Source of the DNA: an uncultured Flavobacteriales bacterium
Lineage (GTDB): Bacteria > Bacteroidota > Bacteroidia > Flavobacteriales > CAJXXR01
Reading direction: 5' to 3'
Assembly: GCA_913063375.1 (NCBI GenBank)
Contig: CAJXXR010000009.1
Location: 1 to 64,000 of the forward strand
DNA length: 64,000 bases
The position numbers and the translations under genes were made by a program. This document shows, one piece after another, positions 25,820 to 34,533 of this stretch (position 1 is its first letter; each line of letters begins with the position of its first letter). The notes beneath the pieces were generated by a model that was given only the letters and a program-made list of their open reading frames with translations, was not told the origin of the DNA and made no database searches.

Positions 25820-26176
25820 ATGAGATTGAAAATAGTGTTGTTGATTATAGGAGTGGTAATGTTTCTTACTTTTCTTTTTGGTGTTTATTTTTTATCCAAT
25901 TTTGACCTTTTTGAGGATGAGATAATTTTAATTGAAGAGATTCAAATTCCTAACAAAAATTATAGTCTAAAAATGTATAATATTCCCTCTAACGCTACTT
26001 TAGAATCCAGTATTCAAATTAGGAAGATTTGTAATGGTAAGGAAGAAGTTTTAAATAATTATACTCGGTATAACACTTTGGTAGATTATAGTTTATTAGA
26101 GGGAGATACCCTTAGTTTGGTATTAAAGGATTCTCTTCGAGCAAAATCTTTAGAATTGAAAATAGGACTTCCTTAA
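25820..26176 (+). CDS. Membrane-anchored hypothetical protein
   Basis: 118 residues with one N-terminal hydrophobic helix (about residues 5-26, IVLLIIGVVMFLTFLFGVYF), followed by a mostly beta extracytoplasmic domain (ILIEEIQIPNKNYSLKMYN ... LVLKDSLRAKSLELKIGLP). No lipobox or known motif. It may be a small periplasmic anchored protein. It precedes a degenerate tRNA-Asn copy. Confidence 0.45.
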   Translation: MRLKIVLLIIGVVMFLTFLFGVYFLSNFDLFEDEIILIEEIQIPNKNYSLKMYNIPSNATLESSIQIRKICNGKEEVLNNYTRYNTLVDYSLLEGDTLSLVLKDSLRAKSLELKIGLP

Positions 26177-26208
26177 GTTAGGGTTATGAGATTAGGGCCA
26201 AAAGGTCT

Positions 26209-26362
26209 AAAAAGCCACTACTAGCATAACGACTTCTGGGAGTTCCCGCTCAAGGACTTCCCGCATGCGTGGAAGACCTTGTGATTTTCCCTGGATGTCT
26301 GTGGCTCTAGCCGAAATATTCAGGAGGAACACTCTGATTTCTAGAATAAGGTGTTCCTTATT
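26209..26362 (-). pseudogene. Degenerate tRNA-Asn locus, relic A
   Basis: The plus strand aligns with the intact tRNA-Asn region at 37522-37665. It has the terminator side (AAAGCCACTACTAGCATAAC versus AAAGCCGCTACTTGCGTAAC), the acceptor/T-arm segment (CCCGCTCAAGGACT), remnants of the anticodon arm, the 5' acceptor AGGAGGA and the upstream flank (ATAAGGTGTTCCTTA). The cloverleaf is destroyed. It includes both flanks, so a whole tRNA locus was once duplicated, as happens at attachment sites of integrative elements. Confidence 0.75.
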
Positions 26363-26488
26363 GACGGGTAATTGCACTATTTGTGCATCTTGGAATTAAT
26401 GTTTATATTAAAAACTAAATCGTATTTTATAACAAATGGTTTTTGTAATGATAAGTATCATGACCTAAAGATCATTTGATGAATATTT

Positions 26489-27079
26489 TTGACTAAAATT
26501 TCTTTTATGAATAGAAATTTAATAATATTTATTGGCTCCACAATCATTGCATTAGTTACCATTCCTATGATTTGGTCGCAGGATAAAAGTTCAGCCAGTC
26601 ATAGCTTGACTATAGTGTTTCCTGAAATAGCACTTTTGGATATTGAATCAGAGGAAGGGAATAATTTAACATTTGTAATGGATGCAACGCTTTTAGAAGC
26701 TGGTGAAAAATTGGAGGTGCATGAGGAGAATGATGCTCTATGGTTAAATTATACCTCAGTTGTAGGAAGTGGTAATACGTAAAGGACAATTAGTGTTCAA
26801 ACAAATCATGTCCCTGAAGTTCCTGGATTAACTATTAGGGTTGTTGCTAAAGAATATTCAGGAAATGGAAATGGAGACTATGGAATTCCTACTACAGAAG
26901 TTATCCCCTGTAACACATCCTTAGATATTATTTCTGGAATAGGTTCTTCTTTTACTGGAGAAGGAGTAAATAATGGACATCAATTAATTTATTATCTTGA
27001 CTATCTTGGTGAAGTTGAAGATTTAAATGTAGAAGCAGGGAATAGTACTATTACTTTGACCTATACTATTTCAGATTAG
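26489..27079 (+). pseudogene. Nonsense-mutated paralogue of the 10233 secreted protein
   Basis: The frame from the TTG at 26489 shows a signal peptide and HSLTIVFPEIALLDIES, then an in-frame TAA at 26780-26782, and continues without a shift as RTISVQTNHVPEVPGLTIRV to ISGIGSSFTGEGVNNGH and TYTISD with a TAG at 27077. It aligns end to end with the intact 190-residue protein at 10233-10805; the stop replaces a glutamate codon there. A single GAA-to-TAA change is enough to explain it. The fragment upstream of the stop would be 97 residues. Confidence 0.85.
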
Positions 27080-27112
27080 TTTTGAATTATAGATCGAGCC
27101 TCAACTAATAGG

Positions 27113-27142
27113 GCCAATTCAAAGGTCAATTCAGTCTTCCTT
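27113..27142 (-). repeat. Third short copy of the XRE-partner repeat
   Basis: Thirty bases match 28621-28650 at 25 positions. On the minus strand they encode an ELTFEL-like piece of the partner fragment. It is probably the residue of another copy. Confidence 0.4.
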
Positions 27143-27260
27143 AAGGGGTGCGAAAATTTTATACTTCCTTGTTACTTAGGGTAATACATTGTGGTTAGTT
27201 AGGTAATTTCTGAATAAATATTTTTGTAGATTGGATCAATCCGTATTAAATAATTATGAC

Positions 27261-27749
27261 ATGAAGTATTTAATAACATTTGTACTATTTTTTGTTACAA
27301 CAGCATTGACTATTGCTTGTAGTTGCATGTCTCCAAAAAAAATAACCATAAAGGACGTCGAAAATGCACATTCCATCTTTAAAGGTGTTGTGCAATCCAT
27401 TGAACAAACCAGTGATGGGAGATATAAGAGAGTTATGTTTAAAGTTCAAGAAATGTATAAAGGAAATGAAACAAAAAAGGAGATTGAAATATATACAAGA
27501 GAGAGCACAGGATCTTGTGGACTGGATATAGAATTAAACGAAGTTTGGTATATATATTCTTACAGTGGAGATGAAATGTTAGTTACAAGTAGGTGTGACA
27601 GAAATGTAAAGTTTCATGAGCCTGTGTACAGAGGAAGTGACTTGCGTAGAAATTTTCAAAAAGAACGTTATGAAAAAGCTCTTGCTAGGTTTGAAGAAGA
27701 TTTAAAATTTATTCAGAATTATATGGATTCATTGGGTATTCCACAATAG
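27261..27749 (+). CDS. Secreted TIMP/NTR-like OB-fold protein
   Basis: 162 residues from the ATG at 27261. The signal peptide ends at IACSC, so Cys residues stand at the mature N-terminus (ACSCMSP), the hallmark of tissue-inhibitor-of-metalloproteinase/netrin-like domains. It continues with AHSIFKGVVQSIE, EIEIYTRESTGSCGLDI and VTSRCDRN, cysteines placed as in bacterial NTR-like proteins. Inhibitory activity is not implied; bacterial members are uncharacterised. The first Cys could also be a lipobox cysteine (TIAC). A charged helical C-terminus of about 45 residues follows. The gene lies in the accessory island. Confidence 0.65.
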   Translation: MKYLITFVLFFVTTALTIACSCMSPKKITIKDVENAHSIFKGVVQSIEQTSDGRYKRVMFKVQEMYKGNETKKEIEIYTRESTGSCGLDIELNEVWYIYSYSGDEMLVTSRCDRNVKFHEPVYRGSDLRRNFQKERYEKALARFEEDLKFIQNYMDSLGIPQ

Positions 27750-27839
27750 TTTTTATGGCTGCTTAGTTTTCATCTAAGCACATCTGTCTTATCTGTCCTT
27801 TTGAGCACTATGGTCCCTAAACCTAATAACATTTCACCT

Positions 27840-28580
27840 ATGGCTAGCAGAGTTTTAATATTTATTTTATTGATTTCAGGTCCGTGTTTTTCTCAGGGGA
27901 ATTGTGAAAAATACCTCAATGATTATATACCTAGGGATTTAGATGAGGCTATAGAATATTTTGAATGTAATTGGAGTGATTCATCTCTAACAGAATTTAA
28001 AAATAAAGAAGAAAGAGAAGCTGTTACACCACTTCATTTTGGAACAGGATTATATATAAGGAATAATTGGGGATTGTGGAGTGGTAGGTCAGATCTAGCC
28101 AAATATTTTTCTAAGTTAGGTGTTTTTCATGCAGATGATAGATCTGGTATTATACTAACTTCATTATATAGACATGTAAATAATAAAGAAATACGATTAA
28201 ATGAACAAGTAGAATTCTGTAAAGCATACTGGGCTAGGAGTGAAAAGAGAGAATTTGAAAGAAAAGTAACTGAATTTGGTAAATATAATATTGGCGATAG
28301 TGTTGAGTTCTTTTATCCCTATGGTTATGTTTCAAAGAGGCAAGATTATATTGCAGGTGATTGCTATCCTATGGGTATAGTAATAGGTTTGGACTCTATT
28401 AATTTTAAATTGAATATAAAACTGAAAAAGAGCTGTTCTAGAAAGGGAGTTATAGTTAGGAAATATGATGTTTTAGAAAAAAAGAATGGTAGGTATATCT
28501 ATATAGAGAGAGACAAAATAGAAATTTTAAAGCGAGGTAAATCAACTTGGGTTTATTATGATGATTGGGAATTATTCTAG
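27840..28580 (+). CDS. Secreted DUF6794-like hypothetical protein
   Basis: 246 residues from the ATG at 27840 (MASRVLIFILLISGPCFSQG), chosen for its clean signal peptide; ATG 27810 and TTG 27801 are in-frame alternatives. Residues about 25-120 (IPRDLDEAIEYFECNWSDSS ... HFGTGLYIRNNWGLW ... SLYRHVNNKEIRLNEQV) resemble the DUF6794 domain, an uncharacterised helical module of Bacteroidota. The remaining 120 residues form a charged beta-rich domain. The last bases overlap a minus-strand coding-like fragment of the adjacent decayed element. Confidence 0.6.
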   Translation: MASRVLIFILLISGPCFSQGNCEKYLNDYIPRDLDEAIEYFECNWSDSSLTEFKNKEEREAVTPLHFGTGLYIRNNWGLWSGRSDLAKYFSKLGVFHADDRSGIILTSLYRHVNNKEIRLNEQVEFCKAYWARSEKREFERKVTEFGKYNIGDSVEFFYPYGYVSKRQDYIAGDCYPMGIVIGLDSINFKLNIKLKKSCSRKGVIVRKYDVLEKKNGRYIYIERDKIEILKRGKSTWVYYDDWELF

Positions 28581-28735
28581 ACGTTGGACGGAATTTTTAT
28601 AGATCTCTCAGTTAGAATATCCAATTCAAAAGTCAATTCAATTTCCTTTACTTCAATTCCATAATAGTAGAACTTTTCCTTACCAAAATACTTATAAGAA
28701 TGGCTGCCTCCATACTTGTCTGGTGTGGTTCTAAA
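28577..28735 (-). pseudogene. Coding-like fragment divergent from the XRE relic, copy 2
   Basis: The minus strand reads without stops for about 55 codons, containing TTPDKYGGSHSYKYFGKEKF, then YGIEVKEIELTFELD, and ends at a TAG at 28577. There is no ATG, and a stop lies shortly upstream. Related degenerate copies occur at 25007-25115 and 27113-27142. I do not recognise the family. The clean frame suggests recent loss of its start. Confidence 0.5.
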
Positions 28736-28908
28736 TCGAACAAAAGAGTAAGGCAAAGATTAAGTCCATTAGACAAGTAAAGGACTTATCTTTAATGGAT
28801 GTAGTAGGTAAAATAGAAGCTGGTAGGACTAATCCTACTCTTCATACATTGTATAGACTAGCGAGTTGCTTTGGTGTACCACTTAAGGAACTAGTTGATA
28901 TAGATTAG
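28735..28908 (+). pseudogene. XRE helix-turn-helix regulator remnant, copy 2
   Basis: The frame reads KIKSIRQVKDLSLMDVVGKI, then EAGRTNPTLHTLYRLASCFG and VPLKELVDID with a TAG at 28906. This is the core of an XRE/Cro-type repressor, but the usual turn between SLMDV and VGKIEAG is missing about 12 residues, and the frame has no start codon after an upstream TAA. It is therefore broken by an internal deletion and loss of the 5' end. It is closely related to the more eroded copy at 25120-25232. Confidence 0.75.
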
Positions 28909-29022
28909 CCTTGCAATAATTGTAGATTCTATATAGGGGTGATTATTTCTGCAAGGATTTTTAACATTTTGTAATGTTCATACCACCTAGGTGTTTGTAA
29001 TTAAGGATCATATAAATGGATA

Positions 29023-29565
29023 ATGATAAGTATGTTCAATAAATTGAGTCAAAATCAAATAAGTGCATTTCTAAGGTTGAGTGTTGGGCTGTTTTTTTGT
29101 GCATTAATAGCAAAAGAATTTGATCATAAATTTGAAACACCATTTTTTATGTCAGCAATGGGAGGATTGCTATTGTTTTATCCTGTTCGTTTTTTCCTAA
29201 AACTCCAAAAGAAATCAATTGACTATGCCCGTTTAATATTTGTATTGATGTATTCCCTAATTGGTATATTAGTCATGGAAAGTGTTTTGATAGGGGAGGA
29301 TGTCCATGTTGTTTGGGGTGTAACTCTTATGATTTGGATGATTTTAGAAGGGAGGGAAAGAGCATTAAATTTTGATACTTGGAAATTTAGTCATTTAAAT
29401 TCAGCCAACTATACTAAGGTAATTTGGGGGATAATTCTATTGATCATTCTTGGGGAAATTCTAACAATGTCAGGGGTATCCTGGGGAATTTATATTCTTG
29501 TTCCTGGCTATGTTTTAGCATTATTCAAGGTTTTTAAGAAAATTCCATTTTTGATCAATAACTAA
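29023..29565 (+). CDS. Integral membrane hypothetical protein
   Basis: 180 residues with five or six hydrophobic helices (about 17-32, 40-55, 68-88, 93-108, 131-148 and 150-168). The sequence has few charged residues inside helices and no recognisable motif. It occupies the same place relative to the XRE relic copy 2 as the unrelated gene 25246-25683 does to copy 1. A related intergenic block (GTAAAAAG ... AAAAAGG..TGTGTGGA) follows both. Confidence 0.5.
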   Translation: MISMFNKLSQNQISAFLRLSVGLFFCALIAKEFDHKFETPFFMSAMGGLLLFYPVRFFLKLQKKSIDYARLIFVLMYSLIGILVMESVLIGEDVHVVWGVTLMIWMILEGRERALNFDTWKFSHLNSANYTKVIWGIILLIILGEILTMSGVSWGIYILVPGYVLALFKVFKKIPFLINN

Positions 29566-29678
29566 CTTTGTAAAAAGGCTATATAGTAATATGGTGTACA
29601 TAAATATAAAGTTCCAAAAAGGTCAAAAAGGAGTGTGTGGATGCACTTGTGTATGTTCAAGGAAAAAATAATTATAGA

Positions 29679-30035
29679 ATGGGAATATGGAATTTAAACT
29701 TACGGTTAGTCTTTGGTTTTTTTACAGGTATGATGGCATATCATCTAATAAATCCAGTTTATGCGGATAAACCAGTTTTTGACATATTGGAAAGTCTATT
29801 GATGCACTTTAGGTATCGATGGCTATTTCTTTTTATTATCATTTTGTCTATCTTTAATGTAGTACTGATCTTAAAGAATGGAATTTCATTTTTTAAAAAG
29901 AGGTTTATTTATCTTGAATCAATAGTGATGATTCTCCTTTGGATTTCCTTTACTATTTTAACAGAAGATTTGTATTTACTGATTCCTGCTTTTTTAATGA
30001 TATTCTTTATTAATTTCAAAAGAATTGGGGTATAG
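29679..30035 (+). CDS. Small membrane protein, unknown function
   Basis: 118 residues from the ATG at 29679 (MGIWNLNLRLVFGFFTG), preferred over a GTG at 29637 that lies inside a repeated intergenic block. Four hydrophobic helices are visible (about 8-24, 44-66, 78-92 and 95-112). No family recognised. It is the last intact small gene of the rightward run. Confidence 0.45.
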   Translation: MGIWNLNLRLVFGFFTGMMAYHLINPVYADKPVFDILESLLMHFRYRWLFLFIIILSIFNVVLILKNGISFFKKRFIYLESIVMILLWISFTILTEDLYLLIPAFLMIFFINFKRIGV

Positions 30036-30066
30036 ATACTTCTTAATCTAATAACTCTCTTATGAA

Positions 30067-30261
30067 TTACTTTCCATCTCTAAAACTATAATACCCATCT
30101 CTAGTGATTATCAAATGATCCAATAATTCAATAACCATCTGCTTAGCACAACTGTCCATTCTGTCCGTAATGTCCTTATCAGCCTTACTAGGAGATAATC
30201 TTCCACTAGATTGATTATGTACTCCTTTATGTGTACCTCGATAGGCTAAATAGGGGCGCAA
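30067..30261 (-). pseudogene. RadC (JAB/MPN domain) C-terminal remnant
   Basis: 64 codons encoding GVHNQSSGRLSPSKADKDI, then MVIELLDHLIITRDGYYSFR, the C-terminal half of RadC proteins. The JAMM metal motif HNHPSG-x-x-x-PS-x-x-D is altered to HNQSSG, losing one metal-ligand histidine and the proline, and the N-terminal two-thirds are missing. RadC-type genes are common passengers of Bacteroidota integrative elements. Apparent start codons (TTG) are within the remnant, so expression as a working protein is unlikely. Confidence 0.75.
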
Positions 30262-30316
30262 TTGGATGAATTGATATCCCGTAAGGAAAATAGAAAAGTA
30301 CTGCAGCCCCTGATAA

Positions 30317-30455
30317 ACAAGAAAAAAACAGCTACTTGCGTAACGACTTTTTAAAAGCTCCCCTTTGTGGACTAATCTCGAACCGCATTTTGCAGTTGTT
30401 TATGAGTTTTTTAAACCCTTCGTGGACTTCGAACAGGTTGATTTTTAAAATGCTC
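30317..30455 (-). pseudogene. Degenerate tRNA-Asn locus, relic B
   Basis: GCTACTTGCGTAACG (30331-30345) is identical to 37528-37542 in the terminator of the intact tRNA-Asn. It is followed by AGCTCCCC, eroded T-arm-like pieces (TGTGGACTAATCTCGAAC and CGTGGACTTCGAAC) and AATGCTCTGTGC, which matches the 5' flank AATGCTCTGTTC. The middle is scrambled and has an internal imperfect repeat. This appears to be a second, more decayed tRNA locus copy. The remaining 30456-30666 holds nothing recognised. Confidence 0.6.
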
Positions 30456-30666
30456 TGTGCGACATTAAATTATAAGTTTAACGGGTATAATAGCCATTTG
30501 CAGATTATATCTATAACGCTCTCTTCTACATGTCTAGGTCATGGTAGCAACTCCAGGTTTTTTGTGATTGAAATTTTATGAGGTGAAATTAACTTGGTGA
30601 TTTGTAGAATGTTGTATTTGTTGTATATTCAGCACAAATAATTAGAATAGTTAATAAATATAAGTT

Positions 30667-33600
30667 ATGAAATGGTTGTTTTTTTCTCTTTTTTCATTTT
30701 TTCTCTTTTTACAGTTATCGGCACACGATGATGATAAATCCGCAGGACATTTTATTCCAAATCAAGGTCAATGGGAATCACATATTGACTTCAAAGTACG
30801 AATGAAGGCAATGGATGTCTTTCTAGAAGATGCAACATGGACATTTAATCTATTTGATATCGATAAATTTGAAGTTCTTCATCATAAAACCGTTGAAGGA
30901 AAGGAAATTAAAGATGATAAGATAGATGCATTCGCATATAGAGTTCATTTTGTTGGGGCTGATTTTTCAAGAGTGTCCCAATCAGAAAAAAGTTCTTTTT
31001 ACAACAATTATTTTTTAGGTCAAGATAGAAGTAAATGGGCTTCGAAGGTATATGGATATGGAGAGGTTTATTATTCCAATATTTGGAATAAAATCGATTT
31101 AAAAATCTATTTCGATGAACAGAACAATATCAAATATGATTTTGTCTTACATCCGGGATCTGATTATAGAGATATTCAGTTGGAATATGAGGGAGCAGAG
31201 TGTCAAAGTTTAATAGATGGGAATATTGAGGTCTCTGCATCCTTGTTTGACATTGTAGAACAAGCACCTTATTCCTATGTCGAAAATTCTCAAAAGGAAA
31301 TTCCTTCAAAGTATATTTTGAATGGGAATCGATTGACATTTGACCTAGCAAAACAGCCTAAAAATAAAACGATAATTATAGATCCAACTTTGATTGCTTC
31401 AACAGCTTCGGGATCTACAGCTTCATGTTATGGTCATTCTGCTACTTACGATTATGATGAGAATATCTTTACTGGAGCTATTTGTTTTGGTATTGGGTAT
31501 CCAACATTAATTGGAGCATATCAAACAAGTTATGGTGGAGGTGGAACAGATATCGCAATCAGTAAATTGAATCCTACTGGAACAAACCTTATTTGGGCAA
31601 GTTATATAGGTGGATCTCAAGGAGATTATCCACATAGTTTAATTTGTAATAATGACAATGAAATAATTGTTTACGGTTCTACCAATTCTACAGATTATCC
31701 AGTAGGAATAGGAGCTATACAATCTATATATGGTGGAGGGAACTCTGATATTTGCGTAACAAAACTATCTCAAAATGGAACGACACTAGAAGGTTCAACC
31801 TATTTGGGAGGTTCTGATACTGATGGTAGATTGGTAGGGGGAGCGAATGGGTCTATGTATGGACATGATAATTATAAGGGAGAAGTATATTGTAATGATC
31901 TTGGAGAAATATATGTATCATCTACATCCGGTTCAACCAATTTCCCTGTAACAACTGGAGCATATCAGACGACTATGCAAGGAACTGGAGACGCAGTTGT
32001 TTGTATTTTAAATGAGGATCTTACAACGAATATAGCTAGTACATTTTTTGGCGGTAATTCGGGTGAATTGGGATTGGGAATAAAGATAAAATCGACCAAC
32101 GAAGTTGTAGTAACTGGGAATACCGAAAGTACTGATTTGCCAACAACAGTAGATTCTTATCAGTCTGGAGGGTCAACAGGGTCCGTAGATGGATATGTAG
32201 CCATTTTTAGCAGCGATTTATCCGCTTTGAATAAGAGTACTTATTTATCAACGACAGATGACGATGGAGCTTATTTTGTGCAGTTAACACCGAATGATGA
32301 AGTATTTGTTCTTGGAGGATCAGCAGGAGGTGCTTTTCCAACTACTCCAGGAGTATATACGAATACTTTGGGTAAGACTTTTATCGCTAAATTGGATGAA
32401 GATTTAACCACATTGGAGTTGTCTACTGTGATAGATAGTGCAGGATTCCTAGGTGCTGAATTAGCAGCATTCTTGGTAGATGAATGTGGGAAAGTCTACT
32501 ACTCTTGTTATGGTTCATTGGCTTTATTAACAACCGCAGATGCGGTATATCCAACATCGGCTTCTTTTGCTGATAATTTTTATGTGGGAGTATTCGATGC
32601 TTCACTTACAAGCTTGCTTTATGGAACTTTCTATACGGGGAATCACGTAGATGGTGGAACTAGTAGATTCGACTCTCGCGGAGCAATTTATCAAGGGGTT
32701 TGTCATACCGCAGGATTTAATATCATGCCTGGAGCCTGGTCAAATAATACAACAGGAGGGTATGATGTAAACGTATTTAAGATTGATGTAGAAATGTTTG
32801 ATCCAGTTTTGACCACCTCCAATCAATCTTCTGAATACCAATTTAGTGATTCAATAATTATAGAAGGTTGCTATGATGGTGTTCTTGTATTTGAATTGGA
32901 CTCTTATTCAGATGTGAATTCTACAGTAGTCCATTTTGGAGTTGGAGGAACAGCAACAGAGGGATTTGATTATGCTGAAATTCCTGATTCTATAATTGTA
33001 CCACCTGGAGATTCTACTTTCACAATCACGATAGCTCCAATTGTAGATTATTTAGCAGAAGGTGATGAAACAGTTATCATTTTCATTTATACATTCGCTT
33101 GTGAAGATACGGTGGTTTCTGCAACAACATATTTGATTCAAGATCCTGAACCCATTGAGCTTGTTCTTTCGGCTGAGGATACTACAGTATGTGCGAATAC
33201 TCCTGATGCTATTTCTGTGACGGCAACAGCTACAAATGGATATGTACCATATACATATAGATGGTATTATGAAGGAGCTTTAGAATTTAATACGGCAACC
33301 GTAGCTATTGATCCTGAAGATGTGGGATTGCATATTGTTGAGGTTGAAGGAGATTGTGGATATACATATACGGATACGTTTGAGATAGTCAATTTCCCTT
33401 CAACAGCTACAGCTGAATATGATTCACCATTTAATCTGGAGACTTCGTCTATTGTAGAGGGGTGTGAGTATTTGGTGCTAAATGTAACACTTCCTGTACC
33501 TGCGCAAAACGATACAGTTTTGCAAATTGATATCATAGGTGGCGATGCTGTTGAAGGAATAGATTTTTATCCGATCCCTAGAGATTTACACATTGCGGCT

Positions 33601-34527
33601 GGAGATAGTACTGTTTCAATCAATATTGAGGCAATCGTGGATGGGGAATTTGAGGGAAATGAAACATTGGAAATTTTCTACGATTTCTACGATGAGTGTT
33701 TTGATGGGCCAAATTCTGAGATAATAACGATACATAATAATCCATTGCTGAATGTTGAAATTGACGATGTAATGGAATTGTGTAAGGGTGAAGATTTCAT
33801 GTTGGGTGCTCAGGCTATCGGTGGAATAGGATCTTATGTATATACCTGGACGAAGGCAGATGCTATTTGGACTGGAGATGAGGTTGATCTTGTTGCTGAG
33901 GATAGCGCTATGTTCTATTTGACGGTAAGAGATGCTTGTGGTTATGAAACTTTCGACAGTATTTTTGTTGAAGTACCTCAATATGAACCTTTAGTAGTAA
34001 GTTCTGACTTGCAATTGGATATGGGTATTTGTAAAGGTGATGCATTGCCGTTAGAGTACGCGGTTACTGGTGGATCTGGAGATTTTACATATAAATGGTC
34101 GCTTGATGGTATTCCGGTTTCTTATGAGCAGGAATATACTGTACAAAACATGGATTTAAGCTACAATGAATATAACCTTGTAGTCACAGATCACTGTGGA
34201 AATTCTTCCACAAGAAAGTTCAATGTTAAGGTTGAACATTGCGAAATTCCAAATATTATGACCCCAAATGGAGATGGTAATAATGATTATTTCTTCATTG
34301 ATTTCAGGGATGCTGCATTTAATATTCAAATGCATATTTATGATCGCTGGGGGAAATTAGTTTATGAGTCTTTCAATTATGAGAGCTGTAGTTTATCTCA
34401 AGCTGAATTTTGTTGGGATGGAGTAAGCCAAAGTTCAGGAAAGTCTTGTGAAGAAGGGGTTTACTTCTACATTATGGAATACATGGATGGGAAAATATTC
34501 AAAGGAACATTTAGCCTGAAAAAATAG
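30667..34527 (+). CDS. Giant T9SS type B secreted protein with SBBP repeats
   Basis: 1286 residues. Signal peptide (about 1-20), then FIPNQGQWESHIDFKVRMKA, the N-terminal domain found before SBBP repeats in flavobacterial exoproteins (about 25-230). SBBP-type blades follow (GGGGTDIAISKLNPTGTNL, DYPVGIGAIQSIYGGG; about 240-690), then two Calx-beta-like domains (AEGDETVIIFIY; FEGNETLEIFYDF) alternating with Ig/PKD-like domains. The gliding-motility-associated C-terminal domain closes it (IPNIMTPNGDGNNDYFFIDF ... YDRWGKLVYES ... GVYFYIMEY ... GTFSLKK), the type B T9SS signal. It is probably a cell-surface or secreted adhesin-like protein. Confidence 0.9.
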   Translation: MKWLFFSLFSFFLFLQLSAHDDDKSAGHFIPNQGQWESHIDFKVRMKAMDVFLEDATWTFNLFDIDKFEVLHHKTVEGKEIKDDKIDAFAYRVHFVGADFSRVSQSEKSSFYNNYFLGQDRSKWASKVYGYGEVYYSNIWNKIDLKIYFDEQNNIKYDFVLHPGSDYRDIQLEYEGAECQSLIDGNIEVSASLFDIVEQAPYSYVENSQKEIPSKYILNGNRLTFDLAKQPKNKTIIIDPTLIASTASGSTASCYGHSATYDYDENIFTGAICFGIGYPTLIGAYQTSYGGGGTDIAISKLNPTGTNLIWASYIGGSQGDYPHSLICNNDNEIIVYGSTNSTDYPVGIGAIQSIYGGGNSDICVTKLSQNGTTLEGSTYLGGSDTDGRLVGGANGSMYGHDNYKGEVYCNDLGEIYVSSTSGSTNFPVTTGAYQTTMQGTGDAVVCILNEDLTTNIASTFFGGNSGELGLGIKIKSTNEVVVTGNTESTDLPTTVDSYQSGGSTGSVDGYVAIFSSDLSALNKSTYLSTTDDDGAYFVQLTPNDEVFVLGGSAGGAFPTTPGVYTNTLGKTFIAKLDEDLTTLELSTVIDSAGFLGAELAAFLVDECGKVYYSCYGSLALLTTADAVYPTSASFADNFYVGVFDASLTSLLYGTFYTGNHVDGGTSRFDSRGAIYQGVCHTAGFNIMPGAWSNNTTGGYDVNVFKIDVEMFDPVLTTSNQSSEYQFSDSIIIEGCYDGVLVFELDSYSDVNSTVVHFGVGGTATEGFDYAEIPDSIIVPPGDSTFTITIAPIVDYLAEGDETVIIFIYTFACEDTVVSATTYLIQDPEPIELVLSAEDTTVCANTPDAISVTATATNGYVPYTYRWYYEGALEFNTATVAIDPEDVGLHIVEVEGDCGYTYTDTFEIVNFPSTATAEYDSPFNLETSSIVEGCEYLVLNVTLPVPAQNDTVLQIDIIGGDAVEGIDFYPIPRDLHIAAGDSTVSINIEAIVDGEFEGNETLEIFYDFYDECFDGPNSEIITIHNNPLLNVEIDDVMELCKGEDFMLGAQAIGGIGSYVYTWTKADAIWTGDEVDLVAEDSAMFYLTVRDACGYETFDSIFVEVPQYEPLVVSSDLQLDMGICKGDALPLEYAVTGGSGDFTYKWSLDGIPVSYEQEYTVQNMDLSYNEYNLVVTDHCGNSSTRKFNVKVEHCEIPNIMTPNGDGNNDYFFIDFRDAAFNIQMHIYDRWGKLVYESFNYESCSLSQAEFCWDGVSQSSGKSCEEGVYFYIMEYMDGKIFKGTFSLKK

Positions 34528-34533
34528 GCACGA

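Noticed and set aside
20608-30035. Integron cassette array
   Set aside because: Small same-strand genes with repeated spacers recall cassettes, but no integron integrase or attC-type paired core sites are visible.
30336-30581. Rightward 81-codon frame
   Set aside because: It runs through degenerate tRNA-Asn material and has no protein-like conservation.
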